A stretch of 64,000 nt of DNA from Nocardia neocaledoniensis (GTDB lineage: Bacteria > Actinomycetota > Actinomycetes > Mycobacteriales > Mycobacteriaceae), in NCBI RefSeq assembly GCF_029868625.1, contig NZ_JARWOJ010000222.1, positions 1 through 64,000 of the forward strand, read 5' to 3'. Both the position numbers and the translations under genes were made by a program. Positions within the stretch are counted from its first letter, which is position 1. Every line of letters begins with the position of its first letter. Below are positions 1 through 10,765 of this stretch, piece after piece. The notes beneath the pieces were generated by a model. It did no database searches. It was not told the origin of the DNA and saw only the letters and a list, made by a program, of their open reading frames with translations.

Positions 1-201
1 AATTCTACTGTGCACGAGGGCCGCTGACGCGGTACTACGCGCGGAACGGAACTCACCCCGATCAAGGCCGCGGCACACGACGACGAAAACCCGGCCCCGC
101 ACGACCCGACCTCGAGGAGGGTCCGCCGCGTCAGCGGCGGGTCGCGGCCGTCCCGCCGATCAGGCGCGACCAAGGGGCCGCGACCTCGAGCGCGCCAGCG
201 C

Positions 202-1188
202 TCAGACAATCCTGCGCTGTCTGGCGATGTCGGCGAGGACTACGCCCGCCGCCACCGACGCGTTGAGCGACTCCACCGGGCCCGCCATCGGGATGCTCAG
301 GATCGAGTCGCAGTTCTCGCGGACCAGGCGCGAGAGGCCCTTGCCCTCGGAACCGACCACCACGACCGTCGGCACGCTGGCGTCGAAATCGTCGAGGGTG
401 GTGTCGCCGCCCGCGTCGAGGCCGACGATCTGGAAGCCCTGCGAGGCCCAGTCCTTGAGCGTGCGCGTCAGGTTGGTGGCCCTGGCGACCGGGAGCCGGG
501 CCGCGGCACCCGCGCTGGTGCGCCACGCGACCGCGGTGACGCTGGCGCTGCGGCGCTGCGGGATCACCACGCCCTGGCCGCCGAACGCGGCCACCGAGCG
601 GATGACGGCACCCAGGTTGCGCGGATCGGAGATGTTGTCGAGCGCGACGAGCAGCCCCGGCTCACCCGAGGTCTTCACCCGGTCCATCAGGTCGTCGGGG
701 TGGGCGTAGCGGTACGGCGGCACCTGCAGGGCCAGGCCCTGGTGCATACCGTTGGCGCTCAATCGATCCAGGTCGGTGCGCGGCACCTCGAGAATCGAGA
801 TGCCCATGTCGGCGGCGCGCTGCACGCTCTCGGTGAGCCGCTCGTCGTTCTCGGTGCCGACGGCCACGTAGAGGGCGGTCGCCGGGACGTCGGCGCGCAG
901 GCATTCGAGCACCGGGTTGCGGCCGAGCACCAGCTCGGGACCGTCGTCGGACTTGCGCCCGACGCGCGGCACCCCGGACTTTCCGGACGGCCGGTTCTGC
1001 TGTGCCGCTTTGGCTTTCGCCGCGGCGGCGGCCCGCTTGGCGGCGGGATGCTTGGTGCGCGCCTCGGCGGGCGGGGTCGCGCCCCTGCCCTCGAGGCCGC
1101 GACGGCGCTTGCCGCCCGAGCCGACGACGGCACCCTTCTTGGTGCCGCCCTTCCTGATCGCTCCGCGTCGCTGTGAATTGCCTGCCAT
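202..1188 (-). CDS. rlmB: 23S rRNA 2'-O-methyltransferase, TrmH/SPOUT family (RlmB-like)
   Basis: 328 residues. The first ~75 are Lys/Arg/Ala-rich and probably disordered, as in actinobacterial RlmB. Next comes a substrate-binding domain starting near '[11 protein letters not shown]', then the SPOUT fold with '[20 protein letters not shown]', '[12 protein letters not shown]' and '[20 protein letters not shown]'. These are the three family motifs that form the knotted SAM site. By homology it methylates the ribose of a 23S rRNA guanosine. The start codon overlaps the cysS stop by one base, so the two are co-transcribed, as in M. tuberculosis (Rv3579c-Rv3580c). The exact target nucleotide is inferred. 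Confidence 0.93.
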   Translation of the reverse strand: MAGNSQRRGAIRKGGTKKGAVVGSGGKRRRGLEGRGATPPAEARTKHPAAKRAAAAAKAKAAQQNRPSGKSGVPRVGRKSDDGPELVLGRNPVLECLRADVPATALYVAVGTENDERLTESVQRAADMGISILEVPRTDLDRLSANGMHQGLALQVPPYRYAHPDDLMDRVKTSGEPGLLVALDNISDPRNLGAVIRSVAAFGGQGVVIPQRRSASVTAVAWRTSAGAAARLPVARATNLTRTLKDWASQGFQIVGLDAGGDTTLDDFDASVPTVVVVGSEGKGLSRLVRENCDSILSIPMAGPVESLNASVAAGVVLADIARQRRIV

Positions 1189-2591
1189 CAGTTCGCCTTT
1201 CCGCTAGCTGCGCCCAGCGACCATTCCGGCCCCTGCGGGGTATCGGTGACTTCGATACCCGCCGCGACGAGCCGATCCCGTGCGGCATCGGCTGCTGCCC
1301 AGTCCTTCTCCGCCCGCGCGCTCGCCCGGCGATCCAGCTCGGAGCGGACCAGCACATCGAGCGCGTCGAGCGCCGCCGAGTTGTCGGCGGCGGTGTACCA
1401 GTGCGGGTCGAGCGGATCGACGCCGAGGATGCCGAGCATCGCGCGGACCTGCCCGGCCAGCTCCGCCGCCGTGTCCACCGAACCGGCCTCCAAGGCGCGA
1501 TTGCCCTCGTGCACCACGTGGTGGATTTCGGCCAGCGCCTTCGGAATCGCCAGATCGTCGTCGAGCGCCGCCGCGAATCCGTCGGTCCATTTACCGACCG
1601 GGACCTCGCCGACGCGATCGAGCACGCGATGGACGAATGCCTCGATGCGCTGATAAGAGGCGACGGCGTCGTCGAGTGCTTTGTCGGAATATTCGAGCAT
1701 CGACCGGTAATGCGCGCTGCCCAGATAGAAACGCAATTCCACCGGGCGCACCCGGGTGAGCACATTCGGCACCGAGAGCACATTGCCGAGCGACTTCGAC
1801 ATCTTCTCCCCGCCCATCGTCACCCAGCCGTTGTGCAGCCAGTAACGCGCGAAACCGTCACCGGCCGCCTTGGACTGAGCGATCTCGTTCTCGTGGTGCG
1901 GGAAAATCAAATCCATTCCACCGCAGTGGATATCGAATTCGCCACCCAGATAGAACTCGGCCATCGCCGAGCATTCCAGATGCCAGCCGGGACGGCCGGG
2001 ACCCCACGGGGACGGCCAGCTCGGCTCGCCCGGCTTGGCCGACTTCCACAGCGTGAAATCGCGCGGATCGCGCTTGCCGCGGGTGGGGGTCTCGCCCTGG
2101 TGCACGTCGTCGAGCTTGTGACCGGACAGTTCGCCGTAGTTCGGCCAGCTCAGCACGTCGAAGTAGACGTCGCCGTCAGCGGCGTAGGCGTGCCCGCGCT
2201 CGATCAACCGCTCCATCAGCCCGACCATCTGGGTGATGTGGCCGGTGGCGCGCGGCTCCGCGGAGGGCGGCAGCACGCCGAGCACGTCGTAGGCCGAATC
2301 GAAGGCGCGCTCGTGCGTGGCGGCCCATTCCCACCACGGGCGGCCCGCCTCGGCGGCCTTGTTCAGGATCTTGTCGTCGATATCGGTGACATTGCGGATG
2401 AACCACACGTCGTAGTCGTGCGCGAGCAGCCAGCGGCGCAGCACGTCGAACGCGACGCCGCTGCGCACATGCCCGATATGGGGCTGGCCCTGCACGGTGG
2501 CCCCACACAGATACACCGAGGCACGGCCGGGGACCAGCGGGGTGAATTCCCGCAGGGTCCGCGTGTCGGTGTCAAAAAGGCGCAAGGTCAC
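1188..2591 (-). CDS. cysS: cysteinyl-tRNA synthetase
   Basis: 467 residues, normal length for class I CysRS. Visible motifs: '[16 protein letters not shown]' (HIGH-type ATP site, with the Cys that binds zinc), 'WHLECSAMA' and '[11 protein letters not shown]' (other zinc ligands), and '[11 protein letters not shown]' (KMSKS loop). It charges tRNA-Cys in the cytoplasm. It is the third gene of the carD-ispD-ispF-cysS-rlmB strand, 132 nt after ispF, so it may also have its own promoter. Confidence 0.97.
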   Translation of the reverse strand: MTLRLFDTDTRTLREFTPLVPGRASVYLCGATVQGQPHIGHVRSGVAFDVLRRWLLAHDYDVWFIRNVTDIDDKILNKAAEAGRPWWEWAATHERAFDSAYDVLGVLPPSAEPRATGHITQMVGLMERLIERGHAYAADGDVYFDVLSWPNYGELSGHKLDDVHQGETPTRGKRDPRDFTLWKSAKPGEPSWPSPWGPGRPGWHLECSAMAEFYLGGEFDIHCGGMDLIFPHHENEIAQSKAAGDGFARYWLHNGWVTMGGEKMSKSLGNVLSVPNVLTRVRPVELRFYLGSAHYRSMLEYSDKALDDAVASYQRIEAFVHRVLDRVGEVPVGKWTDGFAAALDDDLAIPKALAEIHHVVHEGNRALEAGSVDTAAELAGQVRAMLGILGVDPLDPHWYTAADNSAALDALDVLVRSELDRRASARAEKDWAAADAARDRLVAAGIEVTDTPQGPEWSLGAASGKAN

Positions 2592-2723
2592 GGCATTCGA
2601 TCCTAGTCGGTGGGATGGCGGTGGAGATGACCGGCCGGTTCGTGGCTCGCCGACATTGTGCGGCGGCGGAACGAGGCGGCGAGGAAGCGTGGTGCGGCAG
2701 GAAGTCTTCGGGGCCCGGGTGGG

Positions 2724-3191
2724 CTACGAACACGCCGCGATCAGACAGGTGGCGATGGCCGCGATGCCCTCGCCACGGCCGGTCAGGCCCAGACCGTCCG
2801 TGGTCGTGCCGGACACCGAGACCGGGGCGTCCAGCAGCTCACCCAGCACTTTCTGGGCCTCCGCGCGGCGCGGGCCGATCTTCGGGCGATTGCCGATGAC
2901 CTGCACCGCCGCGTTGACGACCGCGAAGCCTTCCTCGGCCAGCAGCCTGCGGACCTCGGTGAGCATCGCGGCACCGGTGACACCGGCCCATTCGGGACGG
3001 CCGACACCGAAGACGGCGCCGACATCGCCCAGGCCCGCGGCCGAGAGCAGCGCGTCGCAGAGCGCGTGCGCGGCGACGTCACCGTCGGAGTGCCCGGCGC
3101 AGCCGTCGGCGTCGGGAAACAGCAGGCCCGCCATCCAGCAGGGACGGCCGGGCTCGATGGGGTGCACGTCGCTGCCGATACCGACTCTCAT
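2724..3191 (-). CDS. ispF: 2-C-methyl-D-erythritol 2,4-cyclodiphosphate synthase
   Basis: 155 residues. It begins '[12 protein letters not shown]', carrying the Asp8/His10 metal ligands, with the later '[17 protein letters not shown]' signature of the family. It closes the cyclodiphosphate ring in the MEP isoprenoid pathway. The start overlaps the ispD stop by 4 bases, indicating translational coupling. Separate ispD and ispF genes, not a fused ispDF, match the mycobacterial arrangement. Confidence 0.97.
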   Translation of the reverse strand: MRVGIGSDVHPIEPGRPCWMAGLLFPDADGCAGHSDGDVAAHALCDALLSAAGLGDVGAVFGVGRPEWAGVTGAAMLTEVRRLLAEEGFAVVNAAVQVIGNRPKIGPRRAEAQKVLGELLDAPVSVSGTTTDGLGLTGRGEGIAAIATCLIAACS

Positions 3192-3889
3192 CGGAGCACC
3201 TGCTCGGCGCTCAGCGATTCGGCCAGGCGCAGGTCGAGCGGGGTGGTGATCTTGAAGGCCAGCGGGTCGCCCGGCACCGTGCGTACGGCCACGCCGAGGC
3301 GTTCGACCAGCCCGGCGTCGTCGGTCGCGCCGACCTCGGTGGCGTAGGCGCGGCGCAGCAGCGCGGCGTCGAAGCCCTGGGGTGTCTGGATGGCGCGCAG
3401 GTGCGCGCGATCGGGGGTGCCGGTCACCACGCCCGCGTCGTCGACCGACTTCACGGTGTCGACGACGGGCAGGGCGGGGACGACGGCGGAACTGCCCGCG
3501 TGCAGCTCGGCCGCCACCCGCGCGATCAGCGCCGGCGGCGTGAGCGCGCGAGCGGCGTCGTGCACGAGATAGAACGCGGCGTCGGGCGCGGCCGCGATCC
3601 CGGCGCGCACCGAATCGGTGCGCTCGGCGCCGCCGACAACGACCTGCACCGGCACAGGGGGCATCGAACCGCCGGTCAGTGAGGTGGTGGGCAGCAGAGC
3701 GGTCGCGGATTCGACCAGGTCGGCGGGTACGACGACCACGACGCGGTGCACGGCACCGGACGCGATCAGCCCGTCGACAGCCAATCGGACCATAGGTATG
3801 CCGCCGACCGGGACGAACGCCTTCGGGGTGGATTCACCCAGGCGCACGCCACGACCGGCGGCAGGAACCAGTGCTACGACAGATCGCAC
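3188..3889 (-). CDS. ispD: 2-C-methyl-D-erythritol 4-phosphate cytidylyltransferase
   Basis: 233 residues from a GTG start one base after the carD stop. An in-frame extension upstream only reads antisense-like sequence over carD. The start is set by '[18 protein letters not shown]', the N-terminal nucleotide-binding loop of IspD. Further on are '[11 protein letters not shown]' and '[12 protein letters not shown]', both family signatures. It converts MEP plus CTP to CDP-ME in isoprenoid synthesis. Confidence 0.95.
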   Translation of the reverse strand: MRSVVALVPAAGRGVRLGESTPKAFVPVGGIPMVRLAVDGLIASGAVHRVVVVVPADLVESATALLPTTSLTGGSMPPVPVQVVVGGAERTDSVRAGIAAAPDAAFYLVHDAARALTPPALIARVAAELHAGSSAVVPALPVVDTVKSVDDAGVVTGTPDRAHLRAIQTPQGFDAALLRRAYATEVGATDDAGLVERLGVAVRTVPGDPLAFKITTPLDLRLAESLSAEQVLR

Positions 3890-3890
3890 T

Positions 3891-4731
<841 letters not shown>

Positions 4732-5421
4732 GTGACTGCCCTGAAAGCTGTGACCGCCACGTCGGCGCGACGTCGCATGGCGACGGTTGCCGCCCTCGCC
4801 GCTGCCGCGGGCATCGCCCTGAGCGGCTGCAGTGCCGGCCAGCACACCCAGACCTCGTCGCAGGCCGCCGCGATCAACGGCAACCACGCCGAGGTCGGCG
4901 CGATCGCCCTGCGCAACGTGCACATCGTGTACCCCGAGGCGGCGGCCGCGCACGACAAGGGCGGCAAGGCCGTGATCGCGCTGTCGATCATCAACGACAG
5001 CGAGACGGTCACCGACGAGCTGACCAGCGTCACCACCGACCTGGGCCAGGTGAAGCTGACCGGCCCGAACGGCGACGCCAAGTTCGTGCTCGCTCCGCAG
5101 CAGACCGTGGTCGCCGGGTCCACCGCGGCCGGCGCCAAGCCCGCCGACGATCACGGCACCACGACCTCGGCCGCCCCGACCACCTCGGCCGCGCCGACCA
5201 CGGCCGGTGACACGCCGTCCGATGATCCGGCCGCCAAGCCGGGCACGATCGAGATCACCGGCCTGTCCGAGAAGATCCACCCGGGCCTGACCTACAACGT
5301 CACCTTCAACTTCAAGAACGCGGGCACCGTGCAGGTGGCCGTCCCGGTCGACGCCGCCGCGGCCGAGCGCGTCGAGAACGAGCTGTCCGGCCCGGCCCCC
5401 GAGGGCGCCGGCGGGCACTGA
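4732..5421 (+). CDS. LpqE-like cell-envelope lipoprotein
   Basis: 229 residues from a GTG start. A signal peptide ends in a lipobox 'LSGC' near residue 30, so it should be lipidated and membrane-anchored. The folded core resembles a copper-chaperone/immunoglobulin-like domain: 'IALRNVHIVYP' through 'LGQVKLTGPNGDAKF', then 'HPGLTYNVTFNFKNAGTVQVAVPV'. A Thr/Ser/Ala/Pro-rich linker around residues 140-165 makes it longer than I recall for mycobacterial LpqE. Position between carD and radA matches lpqE (Rv3584). Its function is unknown. Confidence 0.8.
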   Translation: MTALKAVTATSARRRMATVAALAAAAGIALSGCSAGQHTQTSSQAAAINGNHAEVGAIALRNVHIVYPEAAAAHDKGGKAVIALSIINDSETVTDELTSVTTDLGQVKLTGPNGDAKFVLAPQQTVVAGSTAAGAKPADDHGTTTSAAPTTSAAPTTAGDTPSDDPAAKPGTIEITGLSEKIHPGLTYNVTFNFKNAGTVQVAVPVDAAAAERVENELSGPAPEGAGGH

Positions 5422-5437
5422 TCTCCCCCTGGGAAAG

Positions 5438-5470
5438 GCCGTCGCGATGATCGCGGCGGCTTTTCTTTTT
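5438..5470 (+). terminator. intrinsic terminator after the LpqE-like gene
   Basis: A 10-bp stem, GCCGTCGCGA / TCGCGGCGGC (one T-G wobble), with a TGA loop, followed directly by TTTTCTTTTT. It lies 17 nt after the lipoprotein stop and ends 27 nt before radA, so radA probably has a separate start or relies on read-through. Confidence 0.9.
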
Positions 5471-5497
5471 GTCGGAGCCGGTCCGTAGGGTGCGCGT

Positions 5498-6898
5498 GTG
5501 GCCAAGACCAAAGCTGTCTTCCGGTGCACCGCGTGCTCACACGAGGTGTCCAAGTGGGTGGGCAAGTGCCCCGAGTGCGGTGCCTGGGGCACGGTGAACG
5601 AGGTGGCCGTGTCGGCGGCCGCCGCGGCGCCGGGGCGGCGGGCGATGCTGCCGAGCACGGCGGCTGCCCCGCTGTCGCAGATCGACGCGAAGGTCACCCA
5701 GGCGCGCTCGACCGGGGTCAGTGAGCTGGACCGGGTGCTCGGTGGCGGCGTGGTGCCCGGCTCGGTGGTACTGCTCTCGGGTGAGCCTGGCGTCGGCAAG
5801 TCGACCCTGCTGCTCGAGGTCGCGCATCGGTGGGCCGCGCAGCGTGACGAGACTTCGCTGTACGTGACCGCCGAGGAGTCGGCCGGACAGGTGCGGCTGC
5901 GGGCCGACCGCACCGGCGCCGTGCACGACCGGGTGTATCTGGCGGCCGAGTCGGACCTGTCGATCGTGCTCGGCCATGTGGAGCAGGTGCGGCCGACGCT
6001 GCTGGTCGTCGACTCGGTGCAGACCATGCTGGCCCCCGAGGTGGACGGCGTGATCGGCGGCGTCACCCAGGTCCGCGCGGTGACCGCGGCGCTGACGTCA
6101 CTGGCAAAGGCCAGCGGCATCGCCGTGCTGCTGGTCGGGCACGTCACCAAGGACGGCAACGTGGCCGGGCCGCGCACGCTCGAGCATCTGGTCGACGTGG
6201 TGCTGCAGTTCGAGGGCGACAAGAACTCCACGCTGCGGATGATCCGCGGCATCAAGAACCGGTTCGGCAGCGCCGACGAGGTGGGCTGTTTCGAGCTGCA
6301 CGAAGACGGCATCGCCTGCGTCGACGATCCGTCCGGGCTGTTCCTGCACCACCGCACCGACACCGTGCCCGGCACCGCGGTCACCGTCGCGATGGACGGC
6401 AAGCGGCCACTCGTCGCCGAGGTGCAGGGTCTCACCGTGAAGACCGAGATTCCGCAACCGCGCCGGGCCGTGAGCGGGCTCGACTACAACCGCGTCGCGA
6501 TGGTGCTGGCCGTGCTGCAGAGCCGGGGGCGGGTGTTTCTCGGCAAGCACGATGTCTACGCCGCGACGGTCGGCGGGATGCGCCTGGTCGAGCCGACCGC
6601 CGATCTGGCCATCGCGCTGGCCATCGCCTCGGCCGAGGCCGATATCGCGCTGCCCGCGGGCTGGGTGATCCTCGGTGAGGTCGGGCTGGCCGGCGAGGTC
6701 CGTAAGGTCACCGGGCTCACCAGACGGCTGGCCGAGGCCGAGCGACTGGGCTTCACCACCGCACTGGTACCGCCCGGCTCGGGGCAGACCGAGATCGGTT
6801 CCATGCGCATCCACGAGGTCGGCGACCTGCGCTCGGCGCTGCGGCTGGCGTCCCTCCGCAAATCCCGCGCAGCCAAGGAAGCCGTCCCCGTGGAATAA
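5498..6898 (+). CDS. radA: DNA repair protein RadA
   Basis: 466 residues from GTG. An N-terminal C4 zinc finger '[22 protein letters not shown]' is followed by a RecA-like core with Walker A 'GEPGVGKST' (about residues 95-103), the RadA-specific 'KNRFG' motif, and a C-terminal Lon-like domain ending near residue 455. It is a branch-migration helicase acting in recombination. In M. tuberculosis disA follows directly, but here there is no disA and the next gene is convergent. Confidence 0.97.
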   Translation: MAKTKAVFRCTACSHEVSKWVGKCPECGAWGTVNEVAVSAAAAAPGRRAMLPSTAAAPLSQIDAKVTQARSTGVSELDRVLGGGVVPGSVVLLSGEPGVGKSTLLLEVAHRWAAQRDETSLYVTAEESAGQVRLRADRTGAVHDRVYLAAESDLSIVLGHVEQVRPTLLVVDSVQTMLAPEVDGVIGGVTQVRAVTAALTSLAKASGIAVLLVGHVTKDGNVAGPRTLEHLVDVVLQFEGDKNSTLRMIRGIKNRFGSADEVGCFELHEDGIACVDDPSGLFLHHRTDTVPGTAVTVAMDGKRPLVAEVQGLTVKTEIPQPRRAVSGLDYNRVAMVLAVLQSRGRVFLGKHDVYAATVGGMRLVEPTADLAIALAIASAEADIALPAGWVILGEVGLAGEVRKVTGLTRRLAEAERLGFTTALVPPGSGQTEIGSMRIHEVGDLRSALRLASLRKSRAAKEAVPVE

Positions 6899-7064
6899 CC
6901 CCGGCAAACCGCCCTTATCGGTGAAATTCCACAATTCGCCGCCAACGACCGTTGACGTCGGCACCGATCTTGCGAACCCTGCAAATCAACCGAACTCGAA
7001 CATGTGAGTTATAGCGCACCCGCACAATGCCAGGTCCCGCCGACGAAGCGGGTCCTCGACCCGT

Positions 7065-7754
7065 TCAGTCGGCCAGATTGAACGGCTCCGCAGCGCTGCG
7101 AATGGCGCCGAGCTGAGCGACGACCATATACGCGCCCGCGGGCACCTGCAGCCGCTCACCCGCGCACTCCGGCTGCGAGGTGGTGCCGAACCAGGTGCCC
7201 TTGTAGGACAGCTGCTCGCCCGCCTTGAGCGTCTTCACCTCCGGCGGCCCGTCGGGGTTGCAGTCGTTGCTCGCCCACAGGCGACGCTGGCCGTCGAGCG
7301 TGTACACCAGGAACTGCGGACCGGGCCCGAGATCCCGCGAGCAGGCCGCCGAGGAGATGTTGGTGATCACCGTGCCGAACGCGGGCTGGTCGCCGACGCG
7401 GTAGGTCGGCTGCGCGACCGTCACCTTCAACGCCAGCGACTGATCGCCGCAGGGTTCGGCGGCCGGCTGCGCCGCCGTCGAACTGGTCGGCGCGCCGCTG
7501 GGCGCCGAGCTCGTCGCCGAACCGCTGGTCGCGGTGGTGCTGCTCGACTCGGCCGCGCTGGTGCTCGACTCGGCACTGCTCGACGCGGCCGAGGTCGTGG
7601 TGGCCGCCGCGTTGTCACCCGAGGAATCCCCGCCGCGCGCGACCATCGTGACGAGCCAGATCACGATCGCGAGCGCGACGACGATCACGCCGATGGCGAG
7701 TGCCCGGCGACGCCAGTAGATCTCGGGAGGCAACGGTCCATTCGGTTCCAGCAC
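7065..7754 (-). CDS. single-pass membrane protein with Ser/Ala/Thr linker (Rv3587c-like)
   Basis: 229 residues. A short cytoplasmic N-terminus is followed by one membrane helix, about residues 15-40 ('RALAIGVIVVALAIVIWLV'), a low-complexity Ser/Ala/Thr/Glu stretch to about 95, then an extracellular beta-rich domain from 'CGDQSLALKVTVAQPTYRVG' to the end. That domain has four Cys likely paired in disulphides. Position next to carbonic anhydrase matches Rv3587c. No enzymatic motif is visible and its function is unknown. Confidence 0.75.
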   Translation of the reverse strand: MLEPNGPLPPEIYWRRRALAIGVIVVALAIVIWLVTMVARGGDSSGDNAAATTTSAASSSAESSTSAAESSSTTATSGSATSSAPSGAPTSSTAAQPAAEPCGDQSLALKVTVAQPTYRVGDQPAFGTVITNISSAACSRDLGPGPQFLVYTLDGQRRLWASNDCNPDGPPEVKTLKAGEQLSYKGTWFGTTSQPECAGERLQVPAGAYMVVAQLGAIRSAAEPFNLAD

Positions 7755-7813
7755 GCCTCAACGGTAAGCGCACCGCGCGGACGAGCGCTCGATGACCTCG
7801 GCGTGTCGGGGTT

Positions 7814-8446
7814 TCAGACCGTCTCGCCGATATTGCCGACGACCCGGCGCAGGTGCACGCGTCCGTCCTGGAGTTTGTAGGTGACACTCGCGATCGCGCA
7901 CTGTCCGGTGGCGACCTTCTGCGAGATGATCATCGACCGCTGCATGAGCAGCCTGCTGGTCTCCACCACGTGCCGCGCCTCGAACTCGTCGATCGAGGAC
8001 AGGCCCTCGCGGCGCCCGACCAGGATCGACGGGGTGACGCGTTCGACGACGCTGCGGATGAATCCGCCCGGCACCTCGCCACCGTCGAGCGCGTCGATGG
8101 TGGCCTTCACCGCGCCGCAGCTGTCGTGGCCGAGCACGACGATCAGCGGCACGTTGAGCACCTCGACGCCGTACTCGATCGAGCCGAGCACGGAGCTGTC
8201 CACCACGTGACCGGCGGTGCGGACGACGAACATGTCGCCGAGCCCCTGGTCGAAGATCAGTTCGGCGGCGACGCGGGAATCACCGCAGCCGAACAGGATC
8301 GCGTGCGGATGCTGGCCGCTGACGAGCTTGGCTCGGTCGGCGGCGCCCTGGCTAGGATGCATCAGAGTGCCGTTGACGAAGCGTTCGTTGCCTTCGCGCA
8401 GCGACTTCCAGGCACTTATCGGATTGGAACCAGGCATAGCGACCAT
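7814..8446 (-). CDS. canB: beta-carbonic anhydrase
   Basis: 210 residues from an ATG at 8446 (a second ATG three codons later is equally possible). Zinc ligands and catalytic residues are clear: 'CGDSR' at 54-58 (Cys54, Asp56, Arg58) and 'GHDSCGAV' at 106-113 (His107, Cys110). It interconverts CO2 and bicarbonate. It is divergent from mutY, as in M. tuberculosis (Rv3588c/Rv3589c region), hence the symbol. Longer upstream reading in this frame is antisense to mutY and was rejected. Confidence 0.95.
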   Translation of the reverse strand: MVAMPGSNPISAWKSLREGNERFVNGTLMHPSQGAADRAKLVSGQHPHAILFGCGDSRVAAELIFDQGLGDMFVVRTAGHVVDSSVLGSIEYGVEVLNVPLIVVLGHDSCGAVKATIDALDGGEVPGGFIRSVVERVTPSILVGRREGLSSIDEFEARHVVETSRLLMQRSMIISQKVATGQCAIASVTYKLQDGRVHLRRVVGNIGETV

Positions 8447-8527
8447 TGTGCACAGGCCATGGGTTACCAGCGAGTCCGGCGCGTTACGCGTCGGCAACGA
8501 GTGCCTGGCCGAGGCGGAACGGGAACA

Positions 8528-9406
8528 GTGAGTATCGACGCGGAAGTCCTGCTGGATTGGTTCGGCGAGACGGCGCGCGACCTGCCGTGGCGCAAGCCGG
8601 AGGCGACCGCGTGGCACATCCTGATGAGCGAGATCATGCTGCAGCAGACCCCGGTGGTGCGGGTCGAGCCGATCTGGCGGGAATGGGTGGCGCGCTGGCC
8701 GGTGCCCTCGGCGATGGCGGCGTCCTCGCAGGCGGAGGTGCTGCGGGCGTGGGGCAAGCTCGGCTACCCGCGCCGGGCGCTGCGGCTGCACGAGTGCGCG
8801 CGGGTATTGGCCACCGAACACGGTGATGCGGTGCCCACCGATGTCGACGTGCTGTTGAGCCTGCCGGGGATCGGCGCCTACACCGCCCGCGCGGTGGCGT
8901 GCTTCGCCTACGGACAGCGAGTTCCGGTGGTGGACACCAACGTTCGACGGGTGGTCGCCCGCGCCGTGCACGGCCGCGAGGTGGGCAACCCGTCCTCGCG
9001 CGACCTCGCCGAGACCGAAGCGCTGCTGCCTGCCTCGGTGCCGCGCGCCGCGAAGTTCTCCGCGGCCCTGATGGAACTCGGCGCGCTGGTGTGCACCGCC
9101 CGCAACCCCGACTGCGCGCGCTGCCCGCTGCCGTCCTGCGCGTGGGTGACGGCAGGCAGGCCCGCGGCCACCGTGGCGCGCAAGGTGCAGAAGTACGACG
9201 GCACCGACCGGCAGGCGCGCGGCCGGCTGCTCGACGTGCTGCGCGACGCGTCGGGTCCGGTCGAGCGGGTGCGCCTGGACCTGGCCTGGACCCGCGACCC
9301 CGGCCAGCGCGCGCGAGCCCTGGACTCTCTTCTGGTGGATGGACTGATCGAACAGACCGACGACGGGCTTTTCGCGCTGGCGGGCGAGGGCGGTACCACG
9401 GGCTGA
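8528..9406 (+). CDS. mutY: A/G-specific adenine glycosylase
   Basis: 292 residues from a GTG ('MSIDAEVLLDWF'). The helix-hairpin-helix and catalytic Asp region reads 'LPGIGAYTARAVACFAYG' then 'VVDTNVRRVVAR'. The iron-sulphur cluster loop C-X6-C-X2-C-X5-C follows ('CTARNPDCARCPLPSC'). It removes A opposite 8-oxoG. The C-terminal NUDIX-like domain is short, as in mycobacterial MutY. The reading frame stays open well upstream (to 7853), but that part is antisense to carbonic anhydrase. Confidence 0.95.
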   Translation: MSIDAEVLLDWFGETARDLPWRKPEATAWHILMSEIMLQQTPVVRVEPIWREWVARWPVPSAMAASSQAEVLRAWGKLGYPRRALRLHECARVLATEHGDAVPTDVDVLLSLPGIGAYTARAVACFAYGQRVPVVDTNVRRVVARAVHGREVGNPSSRDLAETEALLPASVPRAAKFSAALMELGALVCTARNPDCARCPLPSCAWVTAGRPAATVARKVQKYDGTDRQARGRLLDVLRDASGPVERVRLDLAWTRDPGQRARALDSLLVDGLIEQTDDGLFALAGEGGTTG

Positions 9407-9430
9407 TCGCCGGCCCGGCCAACGAGCTGG

Positions 9431-10174
9431 TCAGCCGACGACGCGGCGCAGAAACCGGCTCACCTGCTCGCGGTACTCCTCCGGGCGCTCGTCGTGCACC
9501 AGGTGTCCCGCCCCCTCGATCCGCACGTACTCCGCGTCGGGGTGCAGCTCCGCCATCGTGCGCATCTGACCCGGCGGGGTGATGGTGTGCTCGCCCTCGA
9601 TGAGCAGCACGGGAATCCGCAGTGATTTCCACTCGGCCCAGAAATCGCGCAGCCCCCACTCCTCGGAGATCGCGCGGAAGGTGTCGACCTCGCCGTGCAG
9701 GCGATAGCCGTCGCCGGATCGGGTGAACGCGCGCAGGAAGTAGGTGCCCGCGACCGGGCCGAAGTAGTCCAGCACCGCCTGGTCGTCGGGGAAGGGCTGG
9801 GGCCAGGAATGGATCAGCTCGGCCCAGTGCGCGGCCGTGCGGCCGGTGAAATCGGGGGCGATGTCCTCGACGACCAGCGCCCGCACCCGCTCGGGGTGGG
9901 TGGCGGCGAAGACCCAGCCGTGGATCGCGCCCATCGAATGCCCGAGCACGACCATCGGTTCGGTGATCCCCGCCGTGAGCTCGGCGAGATCGGTGACGAA
10001 CGCCTCGGTGGTGAGTTCGGTGGGCGGCGTCCGGCCGTGGCCCGCCGCGTCGACGGTGTACACGTGGCCGAAGTCGCGCAGCCACGGCAGCTGATCGGTC
10101 CAGGTGCGCGCGCTGCCCATGAGGCCGTGCAGCAGCAGGATCGGGACGCCGGTCCCACCTTCGTCGTACAACAC
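9431..10174 (-). CDS. alpha/beta hydrolase
   Basis: 247 residues. Oxyanion-hole motif 'LLLHGLMGSARTW', nucleophile elbow 'GHSMGA' and a late 'GAGHLVHDERPEEY' with the catalytic His give a complete alpha/beta-hydrolase triad. No signal peptide, so cytoplasmic. The locus (convergent to mutY, divergent from mhuD) matches the hydrolase Rv3591c. The substrate is unknown. Confidence 0.88.
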   Translation of the reverse strand: MLYDEGGTGVPILLLHGLMGSARTWTDQLPWLRDFGHVYTVDAAGHGRTPPTELTTEAFVTDLAELTAGITEPMVVLGHSMGAIHGWVFAATHPERVRALVVEDIAPDFTGRTAAHWAELIHSWPQPFPDDQAVLDYFGPVAGTYFLRAFTRSGDGYRLHGEVDTFRAISEEWGLRDFWAEWKSLRIPVLLIEGEHTITPPGQMRTMAELHPDAEYVRIEGAGHLVHDERPEEYREQVSRFLRRVVG

Positions 10175-10246
10175 CCGCCCGATTGTGCCAGCGCTCCCCG
10201 CCTACCCGAACCAGGTTGTGCGCCGCGCGGTCGTATTGTCGGCGGC

Positions 10247-10570
10247 ATGGCTGTTGTGAAGATCAATGCGATCGAGATCCCCGAGGGCGCGGGCCCCGAA
10301 CTGGAGAAGCGCTTCGCCGCGCGGGCGCACGCGGTGGAGAACTCCCCCGGTTTCCTCGGTTTCCAATTACTGCGTCCGACCGCGGGCGAGAACCGGTATT
10401 TCGTGGTGACGCAGTGGGATTCGGAGGAATCCTTCGCGGCGTGGCGCGACGGTCCGGCCCGGGCCGCGCACGCGGGCCACGGCGGCGAGGGCGAGCGCCC
10501 CAAGCCCGTGTCGACGGGTGCCTCGCTGCTGGAGTTCGAGGTCGTCCTCGACGTCCCTGCCAAGGCCTGA
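10247..10570 (+). CDS. mhuD: haem-degrading monooxygenase, MhuD type
   Basis: 107 residues, one ABM ferredoxin-like domain. It starts 'MAVVKINAIEIPEGAGPE' and contains 'RAHAVENSPGFLGFQLLRP' and 'AAHAGH'. The residues known from M. tuberculosis MhuD, Asn7 and haem-ligating His75, are at the same positions. In mycobacteria MhuD breaks haem to mycobilin and frees iron. The conserved length and sequence support the same chemistry here. Confidence 0.93.
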   Translation: MAVVKINAIEIPEGAGPELEKRFAARAHAVENSPGFLGFQLLRPTAGENRYFVVTQWDSEESFAAWRDGPARAAHAGHGGEGERPKPVSTGASLLEFEVVLDVPAKA

Positions 10571-10590
10571 GAACGGCGTTTCCCCAGGGC

Positions 10591-10724
10591 ACGCGGGTGC
10601 GCGTATTGACGTGCACGGTCCGCGACTGTCACAGTTCGGGTGAAAACACGCGTGGGTGCGCGGTAATTCCGGTGTGAATCCGGAGCGGTCGCGCCACTGT
10701 AAAGCCAGACACCGGCACCCGCGT
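10591..10724 (+). promoter_or_regulatory. cobalamin (B12) riboswitch
   Basis: The conserved core is present: 'GGTGTGAATCCGGAGCGG' (10671-10688) followed by 'GCGCCACTGTAA' (10691-10702), the B12-box region. A closing P1 helix can form between ACGCGGGTGC (10591-10600) and GCACCCGCGT (10715-10724). The downstream leader to the cbtB start holds a GGGA-CGCGTA-TCCC hairpin (about 10738-10751) just before the GAGGAGG ribosome site, so ligand binding probably controls translation. Located directly upstream of cbtB. Confidence 0.9.
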
Positions 10725-10765
10725 ATCGCTCGACCATGGGACGCGTATCCCTGAGGAGGACCCGA

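Noticed and set aside
1..201. A gene or RNA in the first 200 bases
   Set aside because: No tRNA fold, no recognised protein. Frames here are shadows of rlmB or random. Treated as intergenic.
7047..7065. Small hairpin between convergent radA and the Rv3587c-like gene as a terminator
   Set aside because: Only 7-8 bp with a wobble, overlaps the gene end and lacks a U-tract.
8447..8971. N-terminal extension of carbonic anhydrase
   Set aside because: Antisense to mutY, and the conserved protein begins at 8446 or 8437.
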